Source: Manis javanica
Lineage: Eukaryota; Chordata; Mammalia; Pholidota; Manidae
DNA length: 64,000 nucleotides
Direction of reading: 5' to 3'
Assembly: GCF_040802235.1 (NCBI RefSeq)
Contig: NC_133163.1
Location: 39,824,501-39,888,500 of the forward strand
In this document: one piece after another, positions 35,720-48,100 of the stretch
Layout: the number at the start of each line of letters is the position of its first letter
Position numbering within the stretch: position 1 is the stretch's first letter
Notes under the pieces: generated by a model
What the model was told of the DNA's origin: nothing
The model's database searches: none
The model's input: only the letters and a program-made list of their open reading frames with translations
Translations under genes and position numbers: made by a program

Positions 35720-36010
35720 TGTTGAGCAGAATGAGATTTAATGTTAGAGAAGAAAAAAACAGGAGAGTTTTTAAGTGAATAAAGGAAGTACAAACTAGCT
35801 CTTTAGGACAGAGACCACCTTGTTCAGGAAAGCATCTGGCAAACAGTGGGTGGGCAGTAACTATTTTTTTTTGGATGAGTGATTCAGTTATAATATTAAC
35901 ACACATTAGATTATAATTCTAACCCAAACTGTAAGCTCCTTGAGGGCAGGGACCTATTTGTTTCTTTATAGTTCCAAGGTGCTTAGCCTAGAACAGTGTT
36001 TTGCAGATAA
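35720..36010 (+). repeat. L2 LINE 3' end in the 3'UTR
   Basis: 'ctgtaagctccttgagggca' followed by 'gggacctatttgtttc' and 'cctagaacagtg' is classic L2 text. An adjoining upstream part (35720-35885) is probably of the same origin. Confidence 0.75.
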
Positions 36011-38288
36011 CAGTATGTTTTGTGGGAAAGCTGACTTATTAGCTAGATTAATATATGGTCAAACAGATAATCTCTAAAAGTACTGCTATAATTCAGATTA
36101 TGTGTATTACACAACAGATTTATTCTATAATTCAAATTTCTTAATGTTACAAAGTTAGTAAAAAAAATTAAGTGGCTGGAGTGGTAAACTAATTGCATAG
36201 TACTCTAGGAGCAAGTTAATGCATTATAATAAAAAATATGTTTGAAATAGTTTTAAAGCTGAAAAAGAAAAATACCACTCGGATTTTTTTAAAAGTTAAT
36301 GCTAATAATGAGTACTGCTTCTGTAAAAGTATATTCCTTTAGAAAGTGAAAATTAAGTGAGCTTACCTCTCTAAAACAATAACATCAGCGAAATTTTTTA
36401 ATGTTAGGGTAACAAGAGTGCTATACAAAATGAATTTCCTATTAAAGGTGGCAAATTGAGTTCATCCTATTAAAACATTTAAATGAAAGTACATTTTGAA
36501 TAGAATATTATCATCACAGAAGAACTTTATCCCTCCAAACAAAATAACATATACCAAATCAAAAAGTTGAGGCATTGCCCTGAGATGCTAATTTGCACAC
36601 AAAAGGGGGTGGGAGGTCAAGAATTTAAGTGGTACAAAATGAAGTGCATAATAGAGGTGCAAAAGTGCCTTTTAAAATGTGGTTGGTTCCCCACCATTAC
36701 CCCCAGGAATTAAGAACACACACAATCCGCTGATATTATGTATACTTCCTGTATATTTATAACGAAAAATTGTATCTAGTATGGCAACGCTAACTCATAT
36801 GGAAAAGATTTAGTCTTCTTAGATCACACTTAATACTCACTTCCAAGCCTAATTTCAGCATTAATAATTTTAACAGAGGAATATTTTAACTTCCTCTTTT
36901 TTATTTAAAGATTCTCAAATAAAAGAGGCTCTAAATATGCTGTTATGGCCTGAAATACAAATTCCCATCACAGATTTTTTTACCTGTGATTTAAGATTTT
37001 CCATGTCAAAGTCCAATTCAAGGTTTGAAAATTTCCAGAACTAAAAGCTTCAGTCTACTTAAAAAATTAAGGACCTAACTACTTCTAAGAGGGATTTAGT
37101 TTTCAGTATAAGTATGTCTGGTAATTAACTGACACGGGAAGCTCTGGTATTCATTAAATGCACATTTAGATGTTTGCAAAGCCGTAACTTAGAACATTAT
37201 CATACTTTGCACTCTACCACAGACTTAGACATTAAGCATATATTTGTAAGTATGGAATTTGTTTTGTAATTCCAACTGTTACAAATTTTTAAATATAAAT
37301 AGCATTTGTTTTCTTCATTCATGCTGGATTAAGATATAAATTAAATACAATTAAGTTACATTTAACTGCCTCACAAATAAGAGGGATAATGAAAATATTT
37401 TGCTGGTATGTAACTACTTAAATCAGACATTTTACATTAGTTTTCCCACTACTCCCCTAACTTTACATTAGTTTTAAGGCTATATATACAAATACGTATA
37501 TTTCCAAGTTAGGGAAAAAACAAAACAAAATTGATTATACTACCTTTTATACACAAAATTTTGACTCTGTATTCAATGTTTTTTAACTTTACATTTTAAA
37601 AGTTTTCTAATGGGGAATCTGCCTACTGAATGATTAAATAACATGGTGACAAATACAATATTCAACCTAAAAAGACAAAACACAGAAGGGCACAAAACAG
37701 TAGTCTTTTCAATGTGACAAATTTTAAAACTTATTTTCACATGCTTAATCAGAGGAATTTAAGCCTAAATTAAATTAGGTTATTTTTATTTCTACAACTC
37801 TTTAAGCTCTGCAAGTTATTTTTAAAGGCCAACAGCTAAATATTATCAACATGCTATATTTCAAATCACAAATATCTTAACTACTTGGACTCTAAAGACA
37901 CTGGGCCAATTAAAAATCACAGGCAAACACACACACATACTCTTACACACATACACACCTACCATAGTGTTAGATTGTCAAGCTTTGACAATTTAATTAA
38001 ACAGTAGGCAAATTCAAGCTAATACACATCTTAATGAAGAAATAAGCAGCCAGAAAGAAACCCATGGAAAAAACAGATTAAGGAACAACACAGACTTAAA
38101 TCTGGTCATCTTTCTAATGGAAGGGAAACAGTTCCATTTATATGCCTTGAACAGTATTTTCCAAATAAAAGACTTAACACCTCTCCCCATGAGAAACTTC
38201 TCATTTACAATGGCATGGTGTTTTAAAAGGGTGAAGTAAAGGAGGAATTACACATACATGATTAAATTTCTTGTTTGTTAAATCAAGC

Positions 38289-38294
38289 TTTATT
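38289..38294 (-). terminator. PPM1A: Candidate proximal poly(A) signal of PPM1A
   Basis: AATAAA on minus in the context TCAATAAAGCTTG, with a GU-rich CATGTATGTGTAATT about 35 nt downstream. It would give a 3'UTR of about 0.86 kb, the short mRNA form. Confidence 0.55.
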
Positions 38295-39130
38295 GATAAA
38301 ATGGAATTCAGAATATCTTACTAGGAACAGCAGCAGGCCCAGCCAATCATGATAGCAAAAACGTGGCAGTTTCCTACTATATGTAGAAAGCTGCTGCTTA
38401 TCAATTAGTAATTAAATGTAAGGACTTGTAAAAGAGGTGCAAAGAATCAAGGCCTTTTAGCCCCAAGAGCAATATCCTTATGAATATACTGCATTAGCTG
38501 CAATACTCATGGCAACAAGGAAAGAACCTAAATGACAGTTGTATGAAGCGACCAGCTTTCTCAACAATGCCAACACTGCCAAGAACATTAAGACAGTTCT
38601 CAATTAACTTCCTGGATGTTCAACTTTGCAGCATTTTGGAATTATGCTCCATGATCACGTGCACATCCGAGTGTCTAGCTGACATGGCTGCTGTTCTCCC
38701 TGTTTCAACCCCAAGTCCAAACACAACATGACTTGAAAGGGCTATATTATCTGTTGCATCACACAAGCCTAACATTTCTTGTAACTTTGATAGTGATTTA
38801 AAGCAGTTCATAATTAAATATGAGTATTTTGTACAAGGACAATTACACTTTGCAAAAAACAAAATCATACAACAAAAATTGCTGGAGTCTGATTTACAAC
38901 ATGAATTATGGTTTGAAATCATGTTTATGTAAGTCTCAAATTTACAAAAAAACAAACAAACAAAAAAAACAGTTCTGGGCTAGCTGTTGTACTGCTGTTC
39001 TCTGGTGTCACTCCTACCCATGTCACATGCCCTTCTTTAAAGTTGAGGATGGATGTTTAAAAGGTTCAAGGAAGTTGAGCTGTACTCTCCTTTGGAGGTG
39101 AAGGTAAACTCCATGGCTAGATGAGCAGTT

Positions 39131-39160
39131 TTACCACATATCATCAGTTGATGTAGAGTC
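39131..39160 (-). CDS. PPM1A: PPM1A exon 6, coding part (last 9 residues and stop)
   Basis: GAC TCT ACA TCA ACT GAT GAT ATG TGG TAA encodes DSTSTDDMW and stop, the known PPM1A C-terminus. The preceding intron ends TTTTATAAAG. It is too short to stand out as an open frame and was found by homology and splice phase (phase 0). Confidence 0.97.
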   Translation of the reverse strand, partial: DSTSTDDMW

Positions 39161-42100
39161 CTTTATAAAAGGAAACAAAGCAAAACAAGGGGACTCAATT
39201 AAAGCTGAGAGGAGCCAAAATACATTATTTTCTGGATAATGCAGAAAGGTTTTATAAAGTTGATTTTCAGAATATAAACTTTTAAAAAGTATTTGTGTAT
39301 GGGTGCATATGAAACACCAATATTTAATCTGTTCAAAAGTTGTTAACCCTTGTCTTATCTTGGAATAAAATACTTGAAATAAGGTCTTACCATGAGGTTG
39401 ACCAAATGCATTTCTAAACTAATAAAACTACTAAAAAGAATTTTATTACTTTCTTCAGTAAAACCCAATTTATTTTTAGAACACTACTACTCACTGCTTT
39501 AGAGATTAAGACAAACAACATGACATTTGAAGAGGCTTCAGGAGAGTTCAGAGCCCAAATGATTTGAAGTCACCACTTTCTGTGACTATCATACTGCAAC
39601 AGAATTGTAACAGGATATACAATTGGAGAATATGGCATTCTAATGTCTGTTTATATAAATAGAACTTCCTAACTTTAATATTTAGATGAAGTATATACTT
39701 CAGGGTTCTTGGCAAAGGTTTTTTCAGGCACAAAAAGTGTTCAGTGGAGATGGGCATTCTGAAGTTCTGCTGTGGCTGCTTACAAAGCTCAAAGTAATTC
39801 CAGATTCTGAGTAGAGATATTATTCTCCACTTAAAAAATATATATATATAGTGGAGACAAACCTTCTGAAGTTGATTGCTTACAGAGGCTTAAAAAAAAA
39901 CAAAATAATTCAAAGAGACTTTCTTCTTTTTTCTAAGTGGTGGACACTCACCATGATTATGTCCTGTACTGTGGTGCAGGCACAGCTCAGAGCAATCAAG
40001 CAGGGGTGTGTGTAAAGAAAATGGGTACACTGAACAGCTCTATAAAAATAAGGAGGAAGGACACTGCTGGTGGGAATGTAAACTAGTTCAACCACTGTGG
40101 AAAGCAATATGGAGGTTCCTCAAAAAACTAAAAATAGAAATACGATTTGATCCGGGAATTCCACTCCTAGGAATTTACCCAAAGAATACAAGTTCTCAGA
40201 TTAAAAGACGTATGCACCCCTATGTTTACTGCAGCACGATTTACAATAGCCAAGATATGGAAGCAACCTACGTGTCCATCAGTAGATGAATGGATGAAGA
40301 AGATGTGGTACATATACACAACGGAATACTATTCAGCCATAAGAAAGAAAGAAATCCTACCATTTGCAACAACATGGATGGAGCTGGAGGGTATTATGCT
40401 CAGTGAAATAAGCCAGGCGGAGAAAGACAAATGCCAAATGATTTCCCTCATTTATGGAGTATAACAACAAAGCAAAACTGAAGGAACAAAACAGCAACAA
40501 ATTCACAAACTCCAAGAAGGGACTAGTGGTTACCAAAGGGGAGTGGTGGGGAAGGGCAGGTGGGGAGGGAGGGAGAAGGGGATTGAGGGGTATTATGATT
40601 AGTATACATGCTGTGGGGGATCATGGGGAAGACAGTATAGCACAGAGGAGACAAGTAGTGACTCTGGCATCTTACTACACTGATGGACAGTGAATGCAAT
40701 TGTGATAGGAGTGGTGGTGGGGACTCGATAATATGGGTGGAATGTAGTAACCACATTGTTTTTCATGTGAAACCTTCATAAGGGTGTATATCAATAACAC
40801 CTTAATTAAAAAAATGTGAAAAAAAAAAAGAAAACAGGAAGGATATGCATTTAGAGTGGAGAGGAAGGGGAGCAGAGGGATCTAAAATGCTACTTACAGT
40901 GTCATCATTTTTGTAAGGATTCAGTCTATTGTAAACGGCTTCAATTACATTCCGCCTAAATTAAAAAAATGCAGAAAGTTAATTCTTCTTCAAAGCACAA
41001 AACTCTTTAATAATGCACAGCCAGGTGTTCATTAAAATATCAAAGATAATCTTACACTTAAATATTATTTTAGTCCTATTTTTTACTGTCATTAGCGAGA
41101 TTCACTTTAAGATATTTGGGCCCTAAAGTTAAGGTACCGGTGAGTTTACTCTAAAATGTAACATTTCATCAACCCAATTAATAAAAGACAAAAGTTCAAA
41201 GTGAAAAACTCAGTCTATCTGGTCTACTTATATTTGAACTGGGTTAAGTGGTTATGAGTCAGAAATGACCAAGCAGTTAAGATATGATACTAATATATTC
41301 TGGTTAAGAGATGAATGTTAGTTTTGAAGTACAAATAACTTGAACATCTGTTGTAGTAAAATAATTTAGATATACTTTACATTTCTGCTTTTTGTAGTGA
41401 CCCTTTAAAAAAGCTCTATTAAAACTGAAAAGTCAAATATGACATTTCTCTGACAAGTTCAGGAATTAGTTTTTAAATAATATTTTGTTAAACAAGCTGT
41501 AGTGGTATTTATAAGTTACAGCCTCCTTACTTACAAAATTGATTTTAAGTAATTTTATAGACAGTCATTTCACAGGTCATATTGCAAGAAAAGGTTTCCA
41601 AGAAATAAAAGCTTCAAACAGGAATTTTTACAATTACTATTTAGTGAACAAATTACAAAGAACATGGCTACATTTAGAGAACACAGTGGAGAATCCAGGA
41701 ACTTAGTCAATGTATCTTTGTTGGTCAATTATATGGCTAGCTGAGGTAAAAGTATTTTAAGTCTTCAATTATAAAATTGCTTAAAGCCTCCACTTTAGTT
41801 TATAAAAATGTATTAATACTTAACACAGGTTAGTCCAGCTGTATGAACAAAAGTGCAAAGATAAAAGACAAGAAATGCATACTCCTATCTGCCCTCAAAC
41901 CAAAACCCAACCAACAATCAACAACCAAAACAATGAGAAAATCAGAAATGCAGAAAAATGGCCCAGATGGAGGAAGAGAAAGATGCTCATTTCTGGGGTG
42001 TTAAATTATCTAGGGTTGACAAAATTAAATTATAGTAGTAATAATAATAATGATACTTAGAACTTCATAGTGCTATGTAATTTTATTTAAAAAATTATTT

Positions 42101-45100
42101 CACTATATTGTTAATGCTATGAGTATATCAATGTAATCCAAGCCTCCACTAAAGACAGATTTCAGTGTAATTAGTTACAAACAATGACATTCCCATTCTA
42201 AATCAGCACCATGTATCATTAATACTGAAAAACGCAACCACAGGTTTGAAAACACATATAATTGCATCATTTTAAATATTAGGTAAATACATTTCATCAA
42301 CAGACATTTAATATTTTCATGTACTGAGATAAATAGGAAGAGTATGCAGAAGGAAACTTACTTGCTTGCCAATTCACCCCCTGGTGGGAGGCTGGGGATG
42401 TTCTCACTTGCTAATGTGCGCATCACATGGACTAAGTCAGGAACGCCTTCCCCCTGCTTCTTTATGATTTCTGGGAATCAGAAGTACTTTTTTTGTAAGT
42501 GTTATTCAAATTTAATAATAACTAAAAAAAGAAAAGACTGAAACAAAGATAACTTAGGGTTTTAAAGATGGCATTTACCACATTTGAGATTTTCTAAACT
42601 GGTATAGGAAAAAAAGTCAAGTTGACCTTTGAAAATTTATGAAAAAGGGGTGCACAGAATGATACAGGAGATACTTGCCAGATTAACTTCAAAGAATGAA
42701 AATAAACAAGATATAAACATGGGGAAAAAAATCCTTATGTTAAAATCAATATATTACATAATCAGGATACATGTATACAAATGAAAATATTCTTCTTAAG
42801 ATGCCAACTAGCTACTTCTGAGATCAACCCCTCTCTTTAGACTGGAAACATGTTTCATGAACTTTGCCCTGAAAATATACTGTACAGATTTTTAAAAAGA
42901 TAACAGTTTAACAATTTCAAGATTTGGGGGAAAAATAAGCCCTTTTAGTATAGGGGATTTATTTATTATATACTAACCCAAATCATTTGACAAACATGTT
43001 TATATTTGCAAAATAATACTTAAGAAGCATGTACAGATTAGGTTATACACTTGAAAACCACTGTTTAATTTTCATCTAAATATCTTTAAGCAATAAATTG
43101 ATGCTTCCTTAGTTGATTATTTGAATAAAGCCTATTAAAGGGAAATAAGTCTAAATTCCACAAATTTTAAAAAGAGAAAATCTGATAAATTATGCAACTG
43201 CATTTAAAATAATTAATTTCAAAACATCCAGTTATTAAATAGGTATAGTGATATGATCTGCCATGCAGATGCACATTGTTATTTATACCACAGAATACCA
43301 ACAACTATATATAAAGAACTCAAAGAATTCTCAAACTATTCACTTTAGTACAGTAAGTCTCTACTTGGGAGTTTAGTATATTTATTCTAAATGCAAGATC
43401 ATGCCAGAGCTATTTGTAAGTTGTATGTTCAAGTTCAGTTCAATTTTTTTTTTAAACGTTTACACTAAGAAATGTCCTTTGTCATAAGTGGGGCAGGAAA
43501 ATTATCATTTTAGTTCTCAAATTGTAATTATCTTTGAAAATAATACCTATAAAGATCTTCCATCCTTTGACCAAATCTCAAAATATTAATTCATCACTAA
43601 AACCAAATATTAAAAGACAGATATTGCCTACCCATATTTCTTTAAATGGCTCAAATTGTTCTTTCAGAATTAGAGCCAAATTTTACCATCTATTTTTTTT
43701 TTCCTTTTATTTCTTTTTAAACCAATCTTAAATCTGAACAAAAAGCAAGGATCTCAGATTTGGTTTGCCAAGTTCCTTTATTGTGTAATCTTTAACATCT
43801 AATATATTTATTCTACATGGTTCTAATGCTGGGAATCTGCTGTACAAAAATAAAGGGATTTGATTGTTTACCTAAACTGCACAATTTCACAATCTAAAGC
43901 TATAATACACTTAACATACAGTCTCTGCTAAGCCAATACAATTATTGGATAGATAACTAGATACAACAGAAATGAACACTGATGATAAATTCAATTAATG
44001 ATGGTTTCAGGTCTAAAAAAACATTACCTTGAATTATCTATATTTAATGTATCTTACATCTCCTTTATTAAAATATAAATCAGGATATTTTAATTGTGAA
44101 GAAAATTACAGGAAAACCAAATCTTAAAAAAAAATGTCAGCTTTAAAAACAGTTATCTCCTATTACACATGGGACAATACATTTAATCTGCCCATTAATA
44201 CTACACTAGCCTGCTTCCTTCTGCTCTTAAAAAGGAAAAAGAAAAAAGAAACAATTTTAATATTCCTTTAATTGCTCTTGGACAATACATTTTGTGTAGA
44301 ATTGTGTATGTTTCACATACTCATATATAAACACATACTGCTCCTCCCCACTCCCCTCCACCAAGGCAGAGGGATTTTATCAGTTATCTCCAAATGAGCA
44401 ACTTTAAGGCTTGGGCACTCAGGAGCGAAGGTTTTAAAAACACACACACACATATTTAATATCAAATTGGCTTAGAAGGACCACAACCTTAAGTGATGGC
44501 TTATATTACAAGCTAAATCTTTTCACAACCCTAGAAAGTCAAGTATTTAGAAGGGAACAGATAACAGGAGAGCTGAAAAGCTTTGTCCTTTTCTGTTGGG
44601 TGGACAGAGAAGCCAAAAGTATTCAAAGCAAATAAAATGAGGTTTAGTAGGTCACAGTAATTCAGTGAAGGCACGTATTTAAAAAAAGAAAAAAAGAAAG
44701 AGAAAGGTATTTGGTGTCTGTTTTGGAAGCTGAATGCAGTATTTTTCACTTTTTAAGACATATAACAACTTTTACAGTGCAAATAATTTACATTCTTTCT
44801 ATGGTTCAAAATACAGTAGTGGTTTTAATTAATATAATATTTATTCTCTAGTTGCAGTCTCTTCAAATCTACCTCAGTAAAGAATATGTATTTATGACAC
44901 AATGATGTCCAATTGAATGGTTCAAGTATAACAACACTTCAACATATCAAAAACACTGAGTATTAATGTAAACTCTGTTCAGGTGGCAATTCTTGCTTGA
45001 TAAAAAAAGCAATATAAAACTTAATATTAAAAAAAACTTAATATTGTAATATAAAATCATGTATCTACAGCAATTATTTAGAATTGCATAAAAAACTTAA

Positions 45101-48100
45101 AGGTATGCACTAAAAAGTAGCGATTCAATTCTAAAATTTGATCCCATTTCATAGTTAATAAAAGTACTTATTCTTATTTCCTTCAATCAATAAGAAAACA
45201 TGTATTGCCAAGTTAAAGTGCCAATAAATTAAATATCAACTTATCCCAATACATATTCTTACAGTTTCTTATTTTTCCACTAACCAGCAACTTGAAACAG
45301 TATGATATGATTTGGTAGCATTCTGAATATTTTACTTTATTATATATAAGTAACTTATATTGAAATGATTCACTTAAAATATATAAATTTCAGGACTGTT
45401 GGTAATAGCGAGGAAACAAATTCATTGAGTAGTATGTCCAATGAATGAAATACTATATGGTACATACACATGCTATATATACCACTATCAAGTGGGGGAG
45501 AACATTAAAAACAAAAACCAAAATAGCAGCACTAGACAGTACTGAAAATCAAAATCAATCATGATTCTAATATCAGACTGATTATAATTGGTATCAAACA
45601 GTAAAAAGGGAGAAAACAAAATTAAAGTGCATATTAATGTTAATGCAGGCACTACAAGATGTATTTGTGTATAGGGTCAATGCTTACATGCTATTAGAGA
45701 TCTCTGACCTGCAAATTAATGACTTTAGGAGACCCAATGTATTTTAACACTTTTAAAGTCATGTCAAGTTTTCTGCTTAAAGAAACTGCATAATCTATAA
45801 GCTTATTGCAATATATGCAGTAAACTGGAATTCTCTGGAGGGACTTAATATTTATCCACGTAGTAGCTGCATCAGAGATCAAATTTTTCAAATATTTAAA
45901 AGCATTACTCTTGAGAGTTACAAACATCTAACTGTCTCAAAGTAATTTGCAGAATGACAAATACATTCCTGGAACTCCCAACTTATTCTTGATTTTATCG
46001 AACATTTACATTTCTGCCAGGTAAAGACCGAGTATGTCTTCTATTCAGATCTATGTTGTATCAGTGAGGCAGTTTATGACTTAGGCAAGAAGCCTTAAAA
46101 CCATTTAAAATAAAATTTTTAAAGCTGTGACACATGAACATTGTCAATAACGAGGCTGTGATCTCCAAGTTATTTTAAAAAAAAGTCCTAAAGATCTTAA
46201 ATTCATAAACACAGCTTTACACAGAATGATGGCATTCAAATTACCACCACCATAAATAATCTGTTTATAATTAAACCACAAATCATACTTCCCTGGCATA
46301 AAATACTCATGCAAGTGAGTTTATCAAGAATTTTAAAGCACACAAACACTTTAGCCTTTTTAAACAAAAGTATCCTGAACAGAATGTACAGGCCACACTA
46401 GTTACTATTTCTAATATAACTGTGACAGGACGATTGCAAACATCTGAACAGTTACTACAGAAATGCTCTTTCCCACTTTTGTATACTATACACTGGATAT
46501 CAAAGGCTTGTAAAGATCTAAAAGCTAAAATGTGAAAGTTTGGTTGTGTTGAGGTTTTTCTTTAATAAAGCTACTTATTTTTTGTTAAATGATCCACCTT
46601 CTACTCTGCTTTCCAGGTACTTGTCCAGCTCTGCCTCCTTCTTCACTGCTTCTGGTGATACTTTGGGTGCATTTGGAAAACAGATCAGTATCACACTCAT
46701 GTTGTCTCGACTTCCCTGGGAAGAAAAAAGTTTGAGAAAATATTTGGTTTTCTTTTTGCTTTTCAAAGCCTTGAGAACCTTTATAGCCATGCCAATTATA
46801 TTATACTTGTTCTAGTGAAAATACATATTTTTTTAAGGAGAAAAAAAAATGCATACGTGGAGGGGACACCCCCACCCCCAACACACATACAGCATATATA
46901 GTGTAGAGTATAACCAACACTCCAAAAGACAGGAGAGAAAATCACAGGTTAAATTTTACTGTTACAATCATTTTTAAAAATTTGATAAAATGAAAATATT
47001 TCTGAACATTTACTGGTGGCTTACATGAAGTAATACCTACCTAACATAACTACACATACACACACACTTTCATTCAACAAAACAAAATTTTAGTGGTATT
47101 CCTTACAACAGGATTTGACCTGTAATTACATGTATACTTGACAAATATACATTTAAAATAAATTACAATGAATTGTGGGCTGATTAATTTGCTTCACAGT
47201 AAACAGAAGTATGGAATTCAGAAATATATTTACACACATACATACACATACACAGTTTATATACCAACTTTTAACTTTCATCATTAAAAAAGAAATGGAC
47301 TAACTTTTATGAGGTACATTCACTTTTAAAGACACATAGGTATTCAAAATGTTGTGAAGCTGACCCTTGAAAAATGTGGGAGTTAGGGGCACCAACCCTC
47401 ATATGGCCAAATATCCACATGTAACTTTTTGGCTCCCTAAAAACTTAACTACTAGTAGCCTAATGTTGACAGAACTCTTTCTGATAACATACACAGTCTA
47501 TTAACATGTATTTTGTCTTTGTATTATACACTGTAGTCTTAAAGTAAGCTTGAGAAAAGAAAATTTTTTTAAGTTGTCACAAATCTGCAAAAAAAATTTT
47601 CCAATACAGTTACTGGGGGAAAAAAAACATAGAAAAGCAGATCTACGCAGTTCAAACCTGTGTTGTTCAACAGTCAACTGTAATTAAAATACTTGAATCA
47701 ATGTTGTTGTCCCCACATTCCCCTTCCTATTTGCAAACGGAGTTACCTTTTACATTTGAAGTATTTAATTCCACTATATGGGAAACTGATCCTCTTTCAT
47801 TAGTTTAAGCAAACCGATACAAAGAATTTAATATTAAAAAGATTCTTGGGGAAAAATGTATAAAATATGACAAGTGGTAAGGTACTGAATAATTTTTAAA
47901 ATACAGTAGAATGCAGAAGAGATGAAGTGGAATCTGGGTCCTAATTTACTAATAACTGAATCTGACAATTCTCTCAAGAAAAAGGCTTTTAATTTAGCTA
48001 ACAAGTACTTAACTCTCAAGAGTTACAGAATAAACCCAACAAATAATTGCTCCTTTTAAGCATACCAGAAGGGACAAAGAACATAAGCATCATAGTTTAG

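Larger units (their letters stand above)
32595..39130 (-). other. PPM1A: Probable 3'UTR of PPM1A (exon 6)
   Basis: The sequence follows the stop codon at 39131-39133. The 6.5-kb stretch contains no further exon and few repeats, as expected for a long, constrained 3'UTR; human PPM1A is known to have one. Two hexamers with GU-rich downstream elements (38289-38294 and 32616-32621) could end short and long forms. The right end is certain; the left end is inferred. A hAT-like remnant (about 33,700-33,890) and an L2 3' end (about 35,720-36,010) are embedded. A CA-rich tract lies at about 37,926-37,960. Confidence 0.6.
42471..46597 (-). other. PPM1A: PPM1A intron 3
   Basis: 4,127 bp, AT-rich, with short low-complexity runs (CA run near 44443-44450) but no repeat that I recognise. 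Its first bases can be translated as the tail of isoform alpha-2. Confidence 0.85.

Noticed and set aside
38543-38955. Open frames near the proximal 3'UTR on both strands
   Set aside because: They lie directly after the PPM1A stop codon in non-coding UTR; no homology was recognised.
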